Below, one piece after another: positions 24,261 through 37,079 of a stretch of 64,000 bases of DNA. Every line of letters begins with the position of its first letter. Within the stretch, counting starts at the first letter, position 1. The translations under genes and the position numbers were made by a program. The stretch spans positions 248,001 through 312,000 of the forward strand of contig VWPU01004130.1 in the NCBI GenBank assembly GCA_013398955.1, in the 5' to 3' direction. The DNA comes from Callaeas wilsoni (lineage: Eukaryota; Chordata; Aves; Passeriformes; Callaeidae). The notes below the pieces were generated by a model. It searched no databases. It saw nothing but the letters and a program-made list of their open reading frames with translations, and was not told where the DNA came from.

Positions 24261-27200
24261 ACTGGGAACGGCACGGCTGCAAGTTGTGGCCCTATTCAGG
24301 TGGCTGAGGTTGTATCATTTCTTGGCTTCCTTGGGGTTTCTAGGGGCTGGTGATGACAAATCACAGTGGGAACCTGTCCTTTATAGAAAATGTCCTTCAA
24401 GACTCATCCTGCTGACAGGGATGAGGTGATGCAGTGAAAGGAGCGAAGTACAAGCCAAGGAGATTGAAGGTAAATCTGCTGAAGACCACCTGGGAGAAAT
24501 GATCCTTTCATGAAGAGACAGGCAAATAGGAAGGAAGAGAAAAGTTCTGCCTGGTTGGCATCCCCCACACCACAGAGTGCCAGCAGGCATCGCTGGTTTG
24601 GGTGCAGGCGTGGTGCTAGGGGTGGCAGGAAGGTCTCTTCCCTGGCCAGGAGGGTCTCACCCAACCCCAGCCAACTGCCTTCAGCCACCTCTCACTTCTG
24701 AAAACATCGCAGGTTTGGGGTTTCTTTCAGGAACATCTCTCAGCCGTCTGTCCCTTGTTCTGACAGAGCTGGGCTGGAGATCAGACGAGATCACAGCCTA
24801 GAGCCAGTGGTACAGCTGCAGGCTGTAGCAGGATCCGTGGTACGCCCTGGGATTAGGGAATCATCCTCCCTACTCCCCTACTTCCTTGCAGTGCCTTTCC
24901 AAGATGCTGTGGCACAGAGAAAACACAGCCTGATGGTTTGCAATGGCATTTACATCTCCAGTATTTAAATACCAGTAAGAGATGCTCCACGGCCATTTCC
25001 CAAGGAAGTTTTCCACAGCCCTTATATCTGAGCAAAGAAACAAGTTAATTTTCAAATTAAATGAGAAAAATAATCATCACATCCATATACCCCCATCTTT
25101 CTCCTCATTCCCTGATCACGCCATTAAGTGTGAACAAAACCATCTTTAGCTGATACCAGGGAATTCATACCTGAGTCTTTTAAGACAGTACTTTTTAGAT
25201 CTGTATCAAAGCAGAATGCAGGATCTGAAATAAAATATTAAAAATTCCCCTCTAACCTTACACATTGAATGTGTATATTTTTCCTGAGCTGTCCTCATCC
25301 CTCTGGGAACCTTTCTACTGTGAAAGATAGATTAGTCCACTTTTTTTTTTTTTTTGTTTGTCAGGAAAAATCTTTGGAACATCAGTGGCTAGATCAAATT
25401 AAGGGATTGACTGCAAGATTTATTCAAGATTTATTCTGTTTTCCCATCCCTCATCTCAACCAGAACTGTGCAGCAGGGGTGGGACAGGTAAATGCAGAGT
25501 GCAGGGACCTGTTGTTCCCCAACATTCAGGTACTAAGGCAGCAAAAAGAAAATATATTCTTTCAGAGAGGAGCAAAATAACTTCCTGTCACAGTATTGAC
25601 TTAATTTTTTACACTTTAAGATACAATTGTAAACTTTTATTAGAGTTACTAAATAAAAACTACAAAAAGAATGTCTTTTATGATCCAAAATCTTGGTCCT
25701 AGAGTGAGAACTTCTTAATAGGGATTTTATTAACTTTAGTGACTCATAGCTCTGATTCTTCTTGGAGGCTTAGGCAAGACACAGTAGTGATAATAGCAAA
25801 AATATAAATGAGCCAGAAAGCCAATGATCTGCAACTATTTTGTCATTATAAAGTAAAAAAGTAAATTGAATCGATAGGGAAATGTGTTAGAAATTGTAAA
25901 GCTCATAAACTTAAAATTATTGGGGAAGATGGAAGGATGGGAAGCCAGATAACCTCCTCATTGTTTAAGAGCTGGAATTCTAGAGGGAATTAAGTATTAT
26001 GGGATATGCTAAACCATGTTGTATCACCCAAGGTCTATTAAAATGTCATTCTAGGGTCCAGATTTTATCTTCCCCTATCATTGCTGGTGTTTGTTTTTGT
26101 AGAGTCTCGACTTGCTTCTTAATGCCATTCCTCAGTAGGGTCCCTTGAGAAACTCCATTCCTCTATTTTATTTTCATAGTTTTCTCTGCTGATTAATTCC
26201 TGAAAACATATTTCAACCTTTCAATTTCTAGCACATATCTCATTTCACATGTCATGGGAAGCAAAAAAGTATTGCTTTTTTTGAGGGGGGTCTTATGTTC
26301 CCTCCCTCCCACCCTCTACATTTGACTAAATAATTTCATTTTCAGCTGAGCAGAATTACAGAAAGGTTTTGGTGTGTTGCCACAGTTTTTAAGCTTGGTA
26401 AAGCTTAGACACCACAGACCAGGCTGACAGCTCTGATGACCACAGCTGGGCTTCACAGGGCTTCTCCCAGCCAATGAATGATCCAGTATCCCAGGATTTC
26501 CCAGTACCAGTATCACCCAATTAGCTTTGGCTGGGCTAGGTTGACAGAAGACTGGAGAAAGCGTGTTCTCCTTCAGGTTCTTGATAGTTGATTTGGACCC
26601 CATGCTGTGATGAAGTGCTGGATGCTGATATGCATCAAATCAAACAGCGCAGAGGTAAAGCTGCATGACAGCTTAGGAAAAAAAAAAGTAGGAGAAATAA
26701 AAGAGAAATAAGTGATCCTTCATTTCCAAGGACTTCCGTGTCTTATCTTTCCAGAAGATTGCTACAGCTAGCTCAATTATTACTTTCCCGGGATGTCTTG
26801 TTTGCTTCCACCAGACGGAAGTAATATAAAATTATGTAAATCAGCTTTCTTCAAGTAAAGAATCATGGACCAGTCAATAATGTTTATGCATTAAGAAAGG
26901 GCAGTTCCTCCTGGAAGAAATAACACAGGGAGCCGATCATAAGTAAACATTTCTAAACAGACAAAGGGCTGGTCCCTGCAGCACAATATATTATCATATT
27001 TCCACATAATTAGTTTGTTTTCCACTTGAAATCAGAAAACGATTCGACATTGCATTCTGTGCCTCAGGATGGTGCATACAGTACAATTCTCATGTGCAGG
27101 TTCATATGTTGAATAATTAGTAAGAATTAATCTGTTGAAATTAAAGTTTGGAATATTATAGAACTCATGAATAGTGCATGGAACAATCAAGTAAATTAAA

Positions 27201-29589
27201 CCAGAAACAGAATTTAGGAAGCCAGACAATAGCAGATGACTGCTGGCAATCTGTTTTTTAATCAGTGCGTTACAAGCCAGAGGGATGAATATTGTTACTG
27301 ACTTTGGAAAATAGTGTAAAACGTTAGCAGGCACAATAAAGAAGGCTTAGGAAGCGAGCACATTTTCACTATGTTTGTTAAAGAAGGGCACTTCAAAAGG
27401 ACCTGCTCACTTAGATGTGTATCTGCTCTCCGCGATGCTCAGATCGGCAAAGATTGGACTTACAGAAGGTCCTGTACTTCTGGTCTGCACTGCAAGTGCA
27501 CTAAGGATTTCCAAGAGCTCCATTCCTGTCTATTTTAAAGTTATATTTGCCTATCTGAAGCCAAAAATGTGTAAGTTTCTTTTTAGTTTCTTTAAAATTA
27601 GCGATTGAGTTACTGGAAGTCTCGGGCAGCATGAGACCAGTGTGGCGATTTCTCACTGTAAAATTCAGAGCAGCTATGCTTTAGTTCAATTTTATTTAAA
27701 ATGAATTTAAACATCCTAAAGATTTTAGTTTCTTTTCTTGCTTTACTGTGAAGAAAGCACTGGTCATGCCATAAAAAAAAAATTGAGAGCAGTCAGAAAT
27801 CCTGTGAGGACTAGGTTGATTCATGCTGAAACGTATCTATTCCTTCCCTTGAAGGGAAGAGCTTTAAATCTACATGCACACTTGACTTTTTCTGTTCTGT
27901 ATGATCCTGTTAAATTGGAAGAGGTTTCCAGATCTATTTGAAAAATGGCCACTACAGTTAGCTGAAACTTCAATCTTGAAAATGAATGAATGGAGCTGGT
28001 CCAGTACATTGGCTCTGGACCAGTCTTTAAAATACAGCAGAACAATGAATAACTGAATTCACAGCCAGCTGGTATCATAGTTGGGCAGTGAAAGTGTCAA
28101 AATATTAGTGACTTTTTTACATTTGTCAAAATCATTGCCAATATGGGAAGCATGGGCAGCTTGCAAATGCGAATCTTACACCAAAATAGTTTTAAAATCT
28201 TGCCTTAAGAATGTGAGTGCAGCTCCTGGTTTTATCTCACCCATCACGGAAAAGACGGAAGAGAATAAAATATCTTTTACTTAGAAGATAAAAGCTATTA
28301 TTGATTTATCATCAAACATCAACTACTAATGTGGTTGAGTGGTGCTATATGCCCTGAAGGAATAATGGATCAACCAGCATTTCTGTGTCTTATTTTCTGG
28401 AGTCTAATAAATCCATTCTAATAAGTCCATCATCTGATTCATTTCTAGAATTTAGCATGTAGAATGTCCATGAAAAATAAGTATAAAATTTTTATCTGTG
28501 TGTACATACTCACACAATGTAAAGGAGAAGGAAACAGAGTTTGGCCATGCTTCAGTTCCAGGAGAGAAAAAGAAAAATAAACATATGTTAGTGGTGTCTG
28601 ACACATCTTTCTGCTCCAATAATTTGAAAAATGTTTGTTTTATTTTTAAAACAAAATTTCGCTGGCATTCACTGGATGCTGCAGTTGAGACAGTTTCGCT
28701 CTTTTTGGAAAGAATAAAAAAGCATCTCCATGACCGAGTTGCTCCAGTGCAGCAGCGCAGAAAGTGCCTGGGCTTGTGCACTCAGTTTGTTCTCCTGGAA
28801 GATGGTGGGAATTTTTAGTGCCTGCATTCTGAGTGCTTCCTTACCTCCACGGACACAGATCCTTTGGATATCAGGACTCCAAAGGGGTTACATCAATTAT
28901 CCTGTGACGAGGTACGTGGCAGCCCTGCAGTGCTCAAACCAAGACCCGTCTCGCATGAACACAATGGATTTTCACAGAGAGTTTTGGTGACCTGAATCTG
29001 CTGACAACCTACTGATGATCTCCAAAGGCCTGGTGTGCAAAAATGAGTGAACAATTAACCCTTGTGACCAGTTATATTAGGATCTATGGAAGCAATCACG
29101 GAGCTAATGAACTTGGGAGCTGCAGCACTCCATCAGGAGCAGGTAGATTTGTGGGAGGACAGTGCAAAACTCCCACTGATGCATTTTGGACACAAATCAA
29201 AACATAGCTTTTAAAGAACAGGACATACCTCCTCATTTTTTCACTGAAAAAGACTCATTTCAAAATCAAACACGTACATAGGCAGATGTATACTTTATAT
29301 AGGCAAATTCACTGCAGTAATTAAGAGAATCTTTTTATTGTCTCTGTGCCCAAATTTCTGATTGATTCAATTTTTTTTCCCCTTTGAAATTCATTAGTTA
29401 AGTGAATAATCTCTTTATGTTCCTTTATTAGTTATAAACTGAGAACCAGGAACCTGTGCTATTTTCCCCTGCTCCTCTGCAATGTTCTTATTTCAGCAAA
29501 GTAAGGTTTGAGCTGGAAAGTTTCCCTGAGAAGATTTTCATTTCTCATCTTGTCTGATGCAAAGTAAAGAGTATGCCAAGTGCCACTGA
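24261..29589. other. Gene-free sequence
   Basis: No gene recognised over about 5.3 kb. It includes a GC-richer patch at 24380-24830 with short frames on both strands, a T15 run at 25341-25355, a G-rich/T-rich spot near 26276-26290, and an A run near 27773. A frame of 106 codons at 28498-28818 and a 109-codon minus frame at 28452-28781 overlap and are without features. Confidence 0.55.
25341..25355 (-). repeat. T15 mononucleotide run
   Basis: Fifteen T residues (an A tract on the minus strand) followed by GTTTGTC. No retroelement body was found on the minus-strand 5' side. Confidence 0.85.
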
Positions 29590-29990
29590 CCTTAACTCTC
29601 CTGAATCAAAAATATCTGATGTGATATATAGAAAACTTTGATGTGTAGATATGCTAATCAGCAGAGAAATGTCAAATTTGCATACATTTCAAGTGACCCA
29701 ACAATATTTACCTTAGAGCTAAGTTTCATATTTTTCTGACAATTGCAGCATTGAACAAGTGACTCATTTAGCATATCTAAGCAGCATTATGTCACAGGGA
29801 TTTACCTCAGAGTTGTTTGAAAGCATCAAAAAGATGAACATCACTGTCTGAAATTAACAACAAGCCTAATTTGATTTGACAAATGATGTTGATTTAGATA
29901 GGGTCACTAGCTATTGAAGATGCGGAGGACAAATAGTGCCTTGAAGCCTTGATAAAACTGAATATTTAAACAGTTCATTATGCAAATTTG
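29590..29990. promoter_or_regulatory. Candidate enhancer: octamer/AP-1/TCF motif cluster
   Basis: Within 400 bp I see two perfect octamers (ATTTGCAT at 29676-29683 and ATGCAAAT at 29980-29987), two near-octamers (ATGCTAAT at 29651-29658, ATTTAGCAT at 29766-29774), an AP-1 word TGACTCA at 29760-29766 and a TCF/LEF core CTTTGAT at 29636-29642. The octamer is the known target of POU factors. There are no simple repeats and no frame of note. The cluster could be an enhancer or chance in AT-rich DNA; conservation is needed to decide. Confidence 0.3.
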
Positions 29991-30378
29991 CCCTCTACCT
30001 GTCAGTAGTGACTAAAGTATAGGGTTAGAGTGCTGGAGAGGCTCGGTGCTAAGGAGATGACTACTCTGTGTGTACCTGGATCTTCTTAGGAAAACAACTC
30101 CACAGACATTTACAAAGTGGATGTGCATCAGCCCCATCCTCCTCAGGTTTGGCAGTGACAGAACCAACAAAGACTTGATTCTGAAAACTTTCAGCATCAG
30201 TGCAGAAAACTTCACCAAGGGAGCAGGTAAACATGGACATTTTCCTGCTGCATATTCAAGGACTCGTTCTCCAAACCTTTCTCACAAGATGCACTTCCTG
30301 GGAGCCTGGTGGAGCTACCTGCATGACCACTGCTGCTGCTCACGTGAGGGTGCTGGACGGGAGCCCTGCGGTGTAACC
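29991..30378. other. Gene-free sequence
   Basis: No gene recognised. One 126-codon frame starts at 30070 and runs into the CR1 fragment that follows, so its C-terminal part is CR1 sequence, which argues against it being a gene. Confidence 0.6.
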
Positions 30379-30468
30379 AAGTGGGAAAGGACCTCCAAAA
30401 TCACCAAGTCCAACCCTCGGCCAAATACCACCCTGCCCACTAAACCATAGGGACTCATGCATAAGGAC
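30379..30468 (-). mobile_element. Short CR1 3' fragment, minus orientation
   Basis: AAGTGGGAAAGGACCTCC, TCACCAAGTCCAACCC, CCACCCTGCCCACTAAACCA and a GGGACTCATGCATAAGGAC remnant follow the reversed CR1 3' end in order (pattern: GTTGGAAAGGACCTC, ATCATCAAGTCCAACC, CACCATGCCCACTAAACCA). The terminal octamers are eroded. About 90 bp remain. Confidence 0.85.
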
Positions 30469-32433
30469 CTGGGAACCAAAAAGGTCCAGGTTGTTTACAG
30501 ATGTGTGCTACACCTGCACATAAACCTCCACTATCGCTCCCAACAGTACTTGGCCAACTCGTATCCATTAGCAGCAGAAACAAAAACTCTCATCCAAGAT
30601 AAGACCTTGGGGTTTGAAAAAATACCTTGAGATATCATTGCCCATTCAAAACAGATGGCTTTAACTCTTCAGGGTCCACTCTAAAAAGTGAAATATGCTT
30701 AATACCATCAATCTTATATAGTTCTGGGTAGATAAGAACACACATTGCACCAAAGGAACAAAACATGTAATAACTTGGAGTGGCTATATAAGTGTTCGGA
30801 AATAACTAACAATATTTAGATGTTACAAATCTGCAGTACTAATAAATCCTTATTTTGAAAGGATGTGCTTCAGAGTAATTAATCTATACAGCAGCAACTC
30901 CTTATTTTATTTTAATTTTTTGTTATATACATGCACACAAACTATGGTTTTAGTATTTAGTAAGCTTCAATTTACCAGCAGACTGCATGGCCACAGGTTA
31001 GCAGCTTTTAAGATGCCGCATAGCAAAGGATGTCTGGACATGTTACTTTTTACAAGTTAACTTTTTGTAAGACACTGCACCACGTTTTTTCAGAGCTCAG
31101 GAAAGCCACTGGCATAAGCCAGGCTGTATTCTGATGCAGTGCATTTAGAGAACTGTGTGAAAATGTCAGTTTAAGTACTGGCAAGTAGATAATATTGGAA
31201 CAGCAGACAGAAGCTATTTAATTAAAGACGTATGGGAGAGCAAGAACAATACAGAGGGCAGATAAAAGAATATCAGCTCTGATCCCAGGAAAGCCTTGCC
31301 TGGGGTGAGCTGTGCCCCATGGGGCAGGGTGCCTATGCAGCAGATGAGGGGTGTGGTGTCAGCAGAGGGGCTTGGACCCGCTCTGCCCCACCACCAGAGC
31401 TCCTGGTGATGCTGGTACAGAGGCCGAGCCACACATGACTCAGGAGCAGCACTGCTCTTGCTCACAGCCCTGGGCATGAACACAGCATATCCACCAAGAA
31501 ATGGGATTTCTTAGGGCTGAGGAGCCAGGGAAATGTTTATACCACATGTGGTAGACTTGGGCTAAGGTATAGAGCAGCACGCTGTGCAGACTTCCCAGCT
31601 CAGGAGCTCATTAGCACCCAGGAATGTAAGCCAAAAGCATCATAAACCTTTCGCATTTTATGCTTTTATCATACAATCTTATTGATTCATTTCCACGTGT
31701 TTTGGAGCATTTGTGTTTTCTTTATCCAGGTTTAACCCATCTCCCCCTTGCTGGTCAGACTAATTGGGAGATGACTGTATTTACCATTTCACCGGATCTG
31801 AGAAAACATGCCTTGTGAGCAACCTTGATTTGTTTATAAACTACTCCCCTAACTCTGCTGAGCTTGTAAGTTCTTGGCTAATTGCTCTCATGTCCATGAA
31901 ATGGGAGAAACCCAAGTCTGAAATACATGGAAACAATTAGGGCAGAAGAAAAAAAAGAAGGCTTTCCCTGTAAACAGATGTCTATGCCAAGATACCCTAC
32001 CTAGAGCAACTGGCACGTGGTATGTTTGCAGATGGATCCACAGTAGGATCTAGCCACTTATATTTAGCATGCAGTATTACTTGTTTTAGCTTGCCAGTGA
32101 GCAATAGGCGGGAGTTGGAATGGGAACCCATCATTTTTGCACTGAAGTGCACCAGTACCACCCCAATCACATACCTTAACCCTTAATTATTACCATTCCA
32201 GCAGCCATCATAGGCATATCTGCCTTTTTTCTTCAAAGTTGTCTTTAGAAGAGCATAGGTAAGATGATTTGTAATATGCTATCTCATTATGTAGTTCGAG
32301 ATGACATTTTGTTCTTCACATGTGGAAAAATAAAAAGCAATATAGCAAAGTGTTCCAGCCTGTTTCATTATGTTGGTAATTTCCACTGCATGGATTTACT
32401 GTAAACCCTGGTTAACATGCATGAAGTAATTCA
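30469..32433. other. Gene-free sequence
   Basis: No gene recognised. AT-rich except for a GC-richer patch at 31270-31480, where an 89-codon minus frame (31214-31483) without family features lies. No interspersed repeats recognised. Confidence 0.6.
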
Positions 32434-32513
32434 ACAGTCTGAAGGCCAGGAGGGATCATTTGTGCATCTACTCAGATCCTCCTCCATAAACTGTGCCACA
32501 GAATTTCCCTATC
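32434..32513 (-). repeat. Ancient amniote CR1-type repeat relic
   Basis: ACAGTCTGAAGGCCAGGAGG, then GATCATTTGTGCATCTACTC, then AGATCCTCCTCCATAAAC and GCCACAGAATTTCCC. This follows in order a repeat end that is very frequent in turtle and crocodilian genomes (pattern: TTGAAGGCCAGAAGGGACCA, GATCATCTAGTCTGACCTCC, GCCATAGAATTTCACC). I recall it as the 3' end of an old CR1-type family; the exact name is not certain. Orientation is by analogy with reversed CR1 ends. Confidence 0.7.
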
Positions 32514-35500
32514 TTCATCCACTATCTGTACTCTGTCTTCGTAGTGAGCTAAAATGAAAGAAAATCCTTTTGAAGATTTGAAGCCTAAAAATTACAAGAA
32601 AAATCTATTATCCTTTTTCTACATATACTGTTCAAAGGTCAGAATTAGTCACTGTACTTTCAATTTTTTCCCCATTTGAATGCATTGATTACAAAATCAG
32701 AGTTGTCTTTGGACTGGACATAATTTTAAGCTGATGCAGGACTCCTGAAGCAAAAAGTCATTATTTTTTATGAGACGAAAAATCACTTGAAGGGAATGAG
32801 AGCACTGAAATGTCAGACAGACATGGTCTTTGGGCTTAAATCCAAAAGGAATGGCTACATTTCCATGACCCACAAAGCAGGCATAGATAGTCATATTGAC
32901 CCTTTCTGCCCTAAAATAACCAACAAGTTTACAAGCTGTTACCTTGGAGGGGCTCCTTTAGCAAAGTCTTGCTAGTATTTGGTCCCTGCCAGTTTACATA
33001 TGACATTAATATTAAGGTTTCTTATAGAAAGGTGTTCCAAGCACTGATGATCATCAAGATATTTTTGTCTTTATGAAATCATAAGTCAAAATACCTCTTC
33101 TGGTAAAAGGAGGGGGTCTGAAGCAACAGTTTTGATGGAAAAAACTAAAAGCCTAGTCATTTATGTATATATTTAGATGCGGAGTTCATTCTCTCTTGTT
33201 CTGCTGAACAAGCACCTCTGCAATCTCTGTATGAAAATGAAAAGGCTGCTTTAAAACGTCTCAACATTTCTGAGTTATTGCAAATGCCACAATCCAGAAA
33301 TCAATAATTGAACCAATTTCAAGGAGTGCTTATTTTGTTAAGAACCCAATTCTCTTTTTCCAAGCATTGTTATTCAAATATCATTAATTTAATGACTCAA
33401 AGTGACTGTATGGGTTTATTTTTGTAAATCATAGTATCTTCAAAGCAGATTGAGTGTTTTTGACTCCTCTTTTGCACAGGACAAGTTCTTCAAGTCCTGC
33501 TAAATATGCCCAATACTCATTAGTGCACATCCTAAATTTGAAGTTGTTTCTGAGACATTTCGGGGTGCCTTATGCTGCAGCTGCCCTAATACTTGGTGTT
33601 ACATCTCCAAACAAAGGCAGGATAGGTAAGCAACCACTTATTCAGGCTTGAATAACACCAGAAAAATGTGGTCCTTCACCATTTCTGGAGCTCTTCTGAA
33701 AAATAAGTTTTTTTCTATAGAAATGCCAGTAATGGTAGCTCATGTGAATGTTTCATAAGGGACAAAGATCAAAATATATTATCACACTGGCTTTACAGCC
33801 TCTTTGCTTTGTGAAGGTTTAAAGGTCTGTGGTGGCTTGTGAATAAATAGAGGTAAATAGTTTTTCTCATTAGACTTTATTTCTTCTTACTAGAGAAAAT
33901 TGAAATCACACATAATTTTTAAATTAAAAAAAAAAATAAAGAAAGGATGTCTCAATTGTGAAAAGAACAAGCAACTAACAAATACCAAGAGGATGAACAG
34001 CAAGCGGTGGTCTTCAGAATATTCCTGGAATGAATATCATTCTGGTGACTGGATTGCTGCCAAGACTTTTTATTCTGTTTTAAAAAATGCATAGACTAGG
34101 AGAGTCATAAAAGAATGTTTTGTCTCTGGAATATGCTGGAACAAAAACCAGATATGCTTAGGCTTTGACATGGACATTCATCATGTCCCAAGCTGAATCA
34201 GTTAATAATTCTGAAAGTATTAAATATGGAATGGGCTGAGTGTCTAACAAGTCTGCCATACTATTCAGTTATAAGTAAACTATTAAGACTGAATTTTGAG
34301 AAGCATCCTCCTGTATATTAAAGTTGTGTGAGCTCAACCAAGCAGCCCCTGCAGTCCCAGTCTCCACGGGGACCTCCACCACTTTGCCTTACGGGGTGAA
34401 GCTGAAGCACCGGGATTATTTTCATTGGCATGGAAAGGTTTTCCACACACAGAGCACAAGCTCCACACAGAATTCATAGAAGCTTCTCATCCTGAAGGCT
34501 TGCTCTGCACTGGCTCCTGCCTGCTGGCCGAGCTGACATCTTCCCCTGAAGGCTGCTGGAATCAGATTGCTGGAACGACATCACGAGGGTTCTATACATC
34601 CTCCACCTTTTCAGTTGCTCCTCTCTAGCCCCTCAGACCATGTTCAGGGACACACATGCAATTATTTCTGCTATTTGCTTACACTGTTCAGCAAGCTACT
34701 GGCTCACCAGTACTGACTCATGTAGATGCAGCATTATTATACCTTACAGCGCTTAGAAACCCACCAATATTTATTGTAATGGTTGTGTGAACAGCAGTGC
34801 TGTGAAATTCTCAAGTTGCAGCATCGAGCCACTTCCACGAAATCTGTATTTAAGTGCCATTTCATTTTTCATTGCTGTGTTTGTGCTGCATAAAAGAGAA
34901 AAGCAGAACACTCCTCCAGCTGTTCATCAGCACCATTGCTTATCACCAAGAGGAGCTTCTTGGGAAGAGAAAGGCTACAGCTGTAGCTCATGGAGGTACA
35001 AGAATTCTTAAGGACATTCACCATCCTAACAAAAGAATTTGGTTTTTTTTTACTCCTAAATGAAGAAAAGTCCTTACCTTCAAGGGAAAAAACACACCTT
35101 TACAGGCTAAAATATTGTAAAATGTGGATTTCTGCACTCCAGTTTCCAACATAAATGCATATCCCACAAAAAAAAAAATTCCTAGACAGACAGCTGAATG
35201 CTTTCTTAAGCTCCCAACTTAGACTGTCTTCAGAAGCTAAAAACAGAAGGAAAAAAGAAAAAACGCCACAAATCAAGTTAAGTCTTGATTAAGAGCTGAT
35301 CAAGAGGCTCTGTTAGGCTCTCTCAGAATGTGCTTCTCCTTTTTCTAATCAATTTTTTAAGTGATGGCAATAGCAGTAGCAATAAATATTAATATTAGTG
35401 CTGAGCAAAGTCACCACGGGAACCCGCTGCACTGTGCACTACAGGAGCAGTGAAGGGACAGGTCTTGTGCAGAAGGACTTCCGTGTGAAAGCCACCACTA

Positions 35501-36918
35501 GGCAAAGGGATTACAAAGCACAGGAATTAAAAAATAGGACTGGGAAAGTGCCCAAGGGCCCAGGCTCCACCATCCTATGGACATCCCAGGATCTGACCTG
35601 ATTTTGTAGGAGTCTTGCTTTGATGACGGTACAAGGCCTCCTGTATTGTTTCTTATTCCTTTCTTATAGGAAAATCTCCACACCAGAGAAGTGTCCTTCT
35701 CCTTCCTCCTGCCCCTCTTCCTCCTGCCAGAAGTATTTTCTCAGAATGGGAAAAGCCATACATATTAACACTGCCTCAGAGTGCGTTATCAGAGGAAAGT
35801 GCCTTTTGAACCATGAATTCCTGATAGTGAAGATCATCCGCCGGAAAAAGCCTTCAGCTTTACCTCTGACATTCAAAGCTTTTGTTTATTCCAATAAGCG
35901 TGCATGTAGTTTTTTAACTCAGAGAAATAGAAGACAAATGTCTGATGCCTACCCAATGCAATAAAGAAGATGGGAGAGGATAAAAGCATCCTTGTGCTGT
36001 TTTGTGTTAAATTGAGATGAGATTCTGATATTTCCTCTTAGTTTTAACACCACCATAGCAATAACATAGCTGGAGCCTCAGTACTTCTCCTATCTTCAGT
36101 TTGAGGCTGTGGCTGCACCCAGTCTGCAGGATTTTGCTGCTCAAACTGATCTTCAAAACAGTTTTGTCTAAATATTTACTGGTACTGTGTCCTGCCCCTC
36201 ACCTGTATGACCAGAAGCTTGTTTTATTTAGCCCATTATATACCAGACCTGTTCAGCAGAGGGGATGCTCTGCATGAAGAGGGAATCCTCACAAAATTTC
36301 TGCATAGGCTCTGATTTATTGTCAGAATAGGCTGAAATAAGTCACCCTCAAGCCAGATACGTGCAACTATATACAAATAAGAAATACTCTAACCCAGTTA
36401 AGTTAAAAATCCCTCTTTATCAAACCAGTGCAAGTTTGCTTCTAGACAAGGCCTACTAAAATTTGCTACGCTGTTTTAAAACTATTTTTTAATACTTTTG
36501 GGCAAGCAGCTTATGCATCCACTGTGTGGCTAATATTAATGGCAGAGCTGTAAATCCCTCACAAGGGAGTTTGTGGAAGTGCTGATATATCCATTACCAG
36601 CGCAGGAAAGTGCTGCCAGGCTCTTCTGTAATTACAGCTTCTTCAAAGGCAAAGTACGTCATTTGGTCTGCAGAGAGAAGCAGGGAAAGCCAACACGAGA
36701 GGAGACTGACTGATTTCAGAAGTCCTGGTGTCAAGGGCATGAATACTTTGGTACCAGACATCCTCACCCAGGTCCCACTGCAGCAGAGAAGAGCAAATAC
36801 TCCTTCCTACCTTCTCCACCGCTTTCCTGCTCTTCTTCCTCCTTCGTTACACCCACTTGTTCTTTTGCAACCCATGTTTCCCCAACACCCATCAACACGA
36901 CAGTCATGCCGTCCCTCT
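32514..36918. other. Gene-free sequence
   Basis: No gene recognised. AT-rich unique-looking DNA with A runs near 33926-33937 and 35168-35178. A frame of 114 codons at 35620-35964 has a minus-strand partner (35664-35876) and no features. Pyrimidine-rich sequence with YAG at 35640-35670 looks like a splice acceptor by eye, but no donor or conserved frame supports an exon. Confidence 0.55.
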
Positions 36919-37079
36919 ATATAGCATTTCCATCTGTAACTCTCAGAGTGTTTTGCAAAAGGCAATAAACAAGCTGCTTCCTCCACCCAAGGTCACCCAG
37001 AAGGTCAGTGCTGAGCCCAGGAATTGACCCCAACCTCTCAGGACCCACACCAGGGATGGGACATGCTGTACCACTCACA
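36919..37079 (+). repeat. Ancient amniote SINE/LINE-type repeat relic
   Basis: Blocks in order: TATAGCATTTCCATCTG, TCTCAGAGTGTTTTGCAAA, CCAAGGTCACCCAGAAGGTC, GAGCCCAGGAATTGACCCCA, and GCTGTACCACTCACA. They match the well-known amniote layout ATAGCACCTTTCATC / CTCAAAGCACTTTACAAA / CAAGGTCACACAGCAGGTC / GAGCCAGGAATAGAACCCAG / GCTCTAACCACTAGACC. The segment between the second and third blocks is shortened. It is an old MIR/L3-like repeat; the family is not named with certainty. Confidence 0.68.

Noticed and set aside
30070..30450. 126-codon plus-strand frame
   Set aside because: Its last third is a CR1 fragment, and the rest shows no family features.
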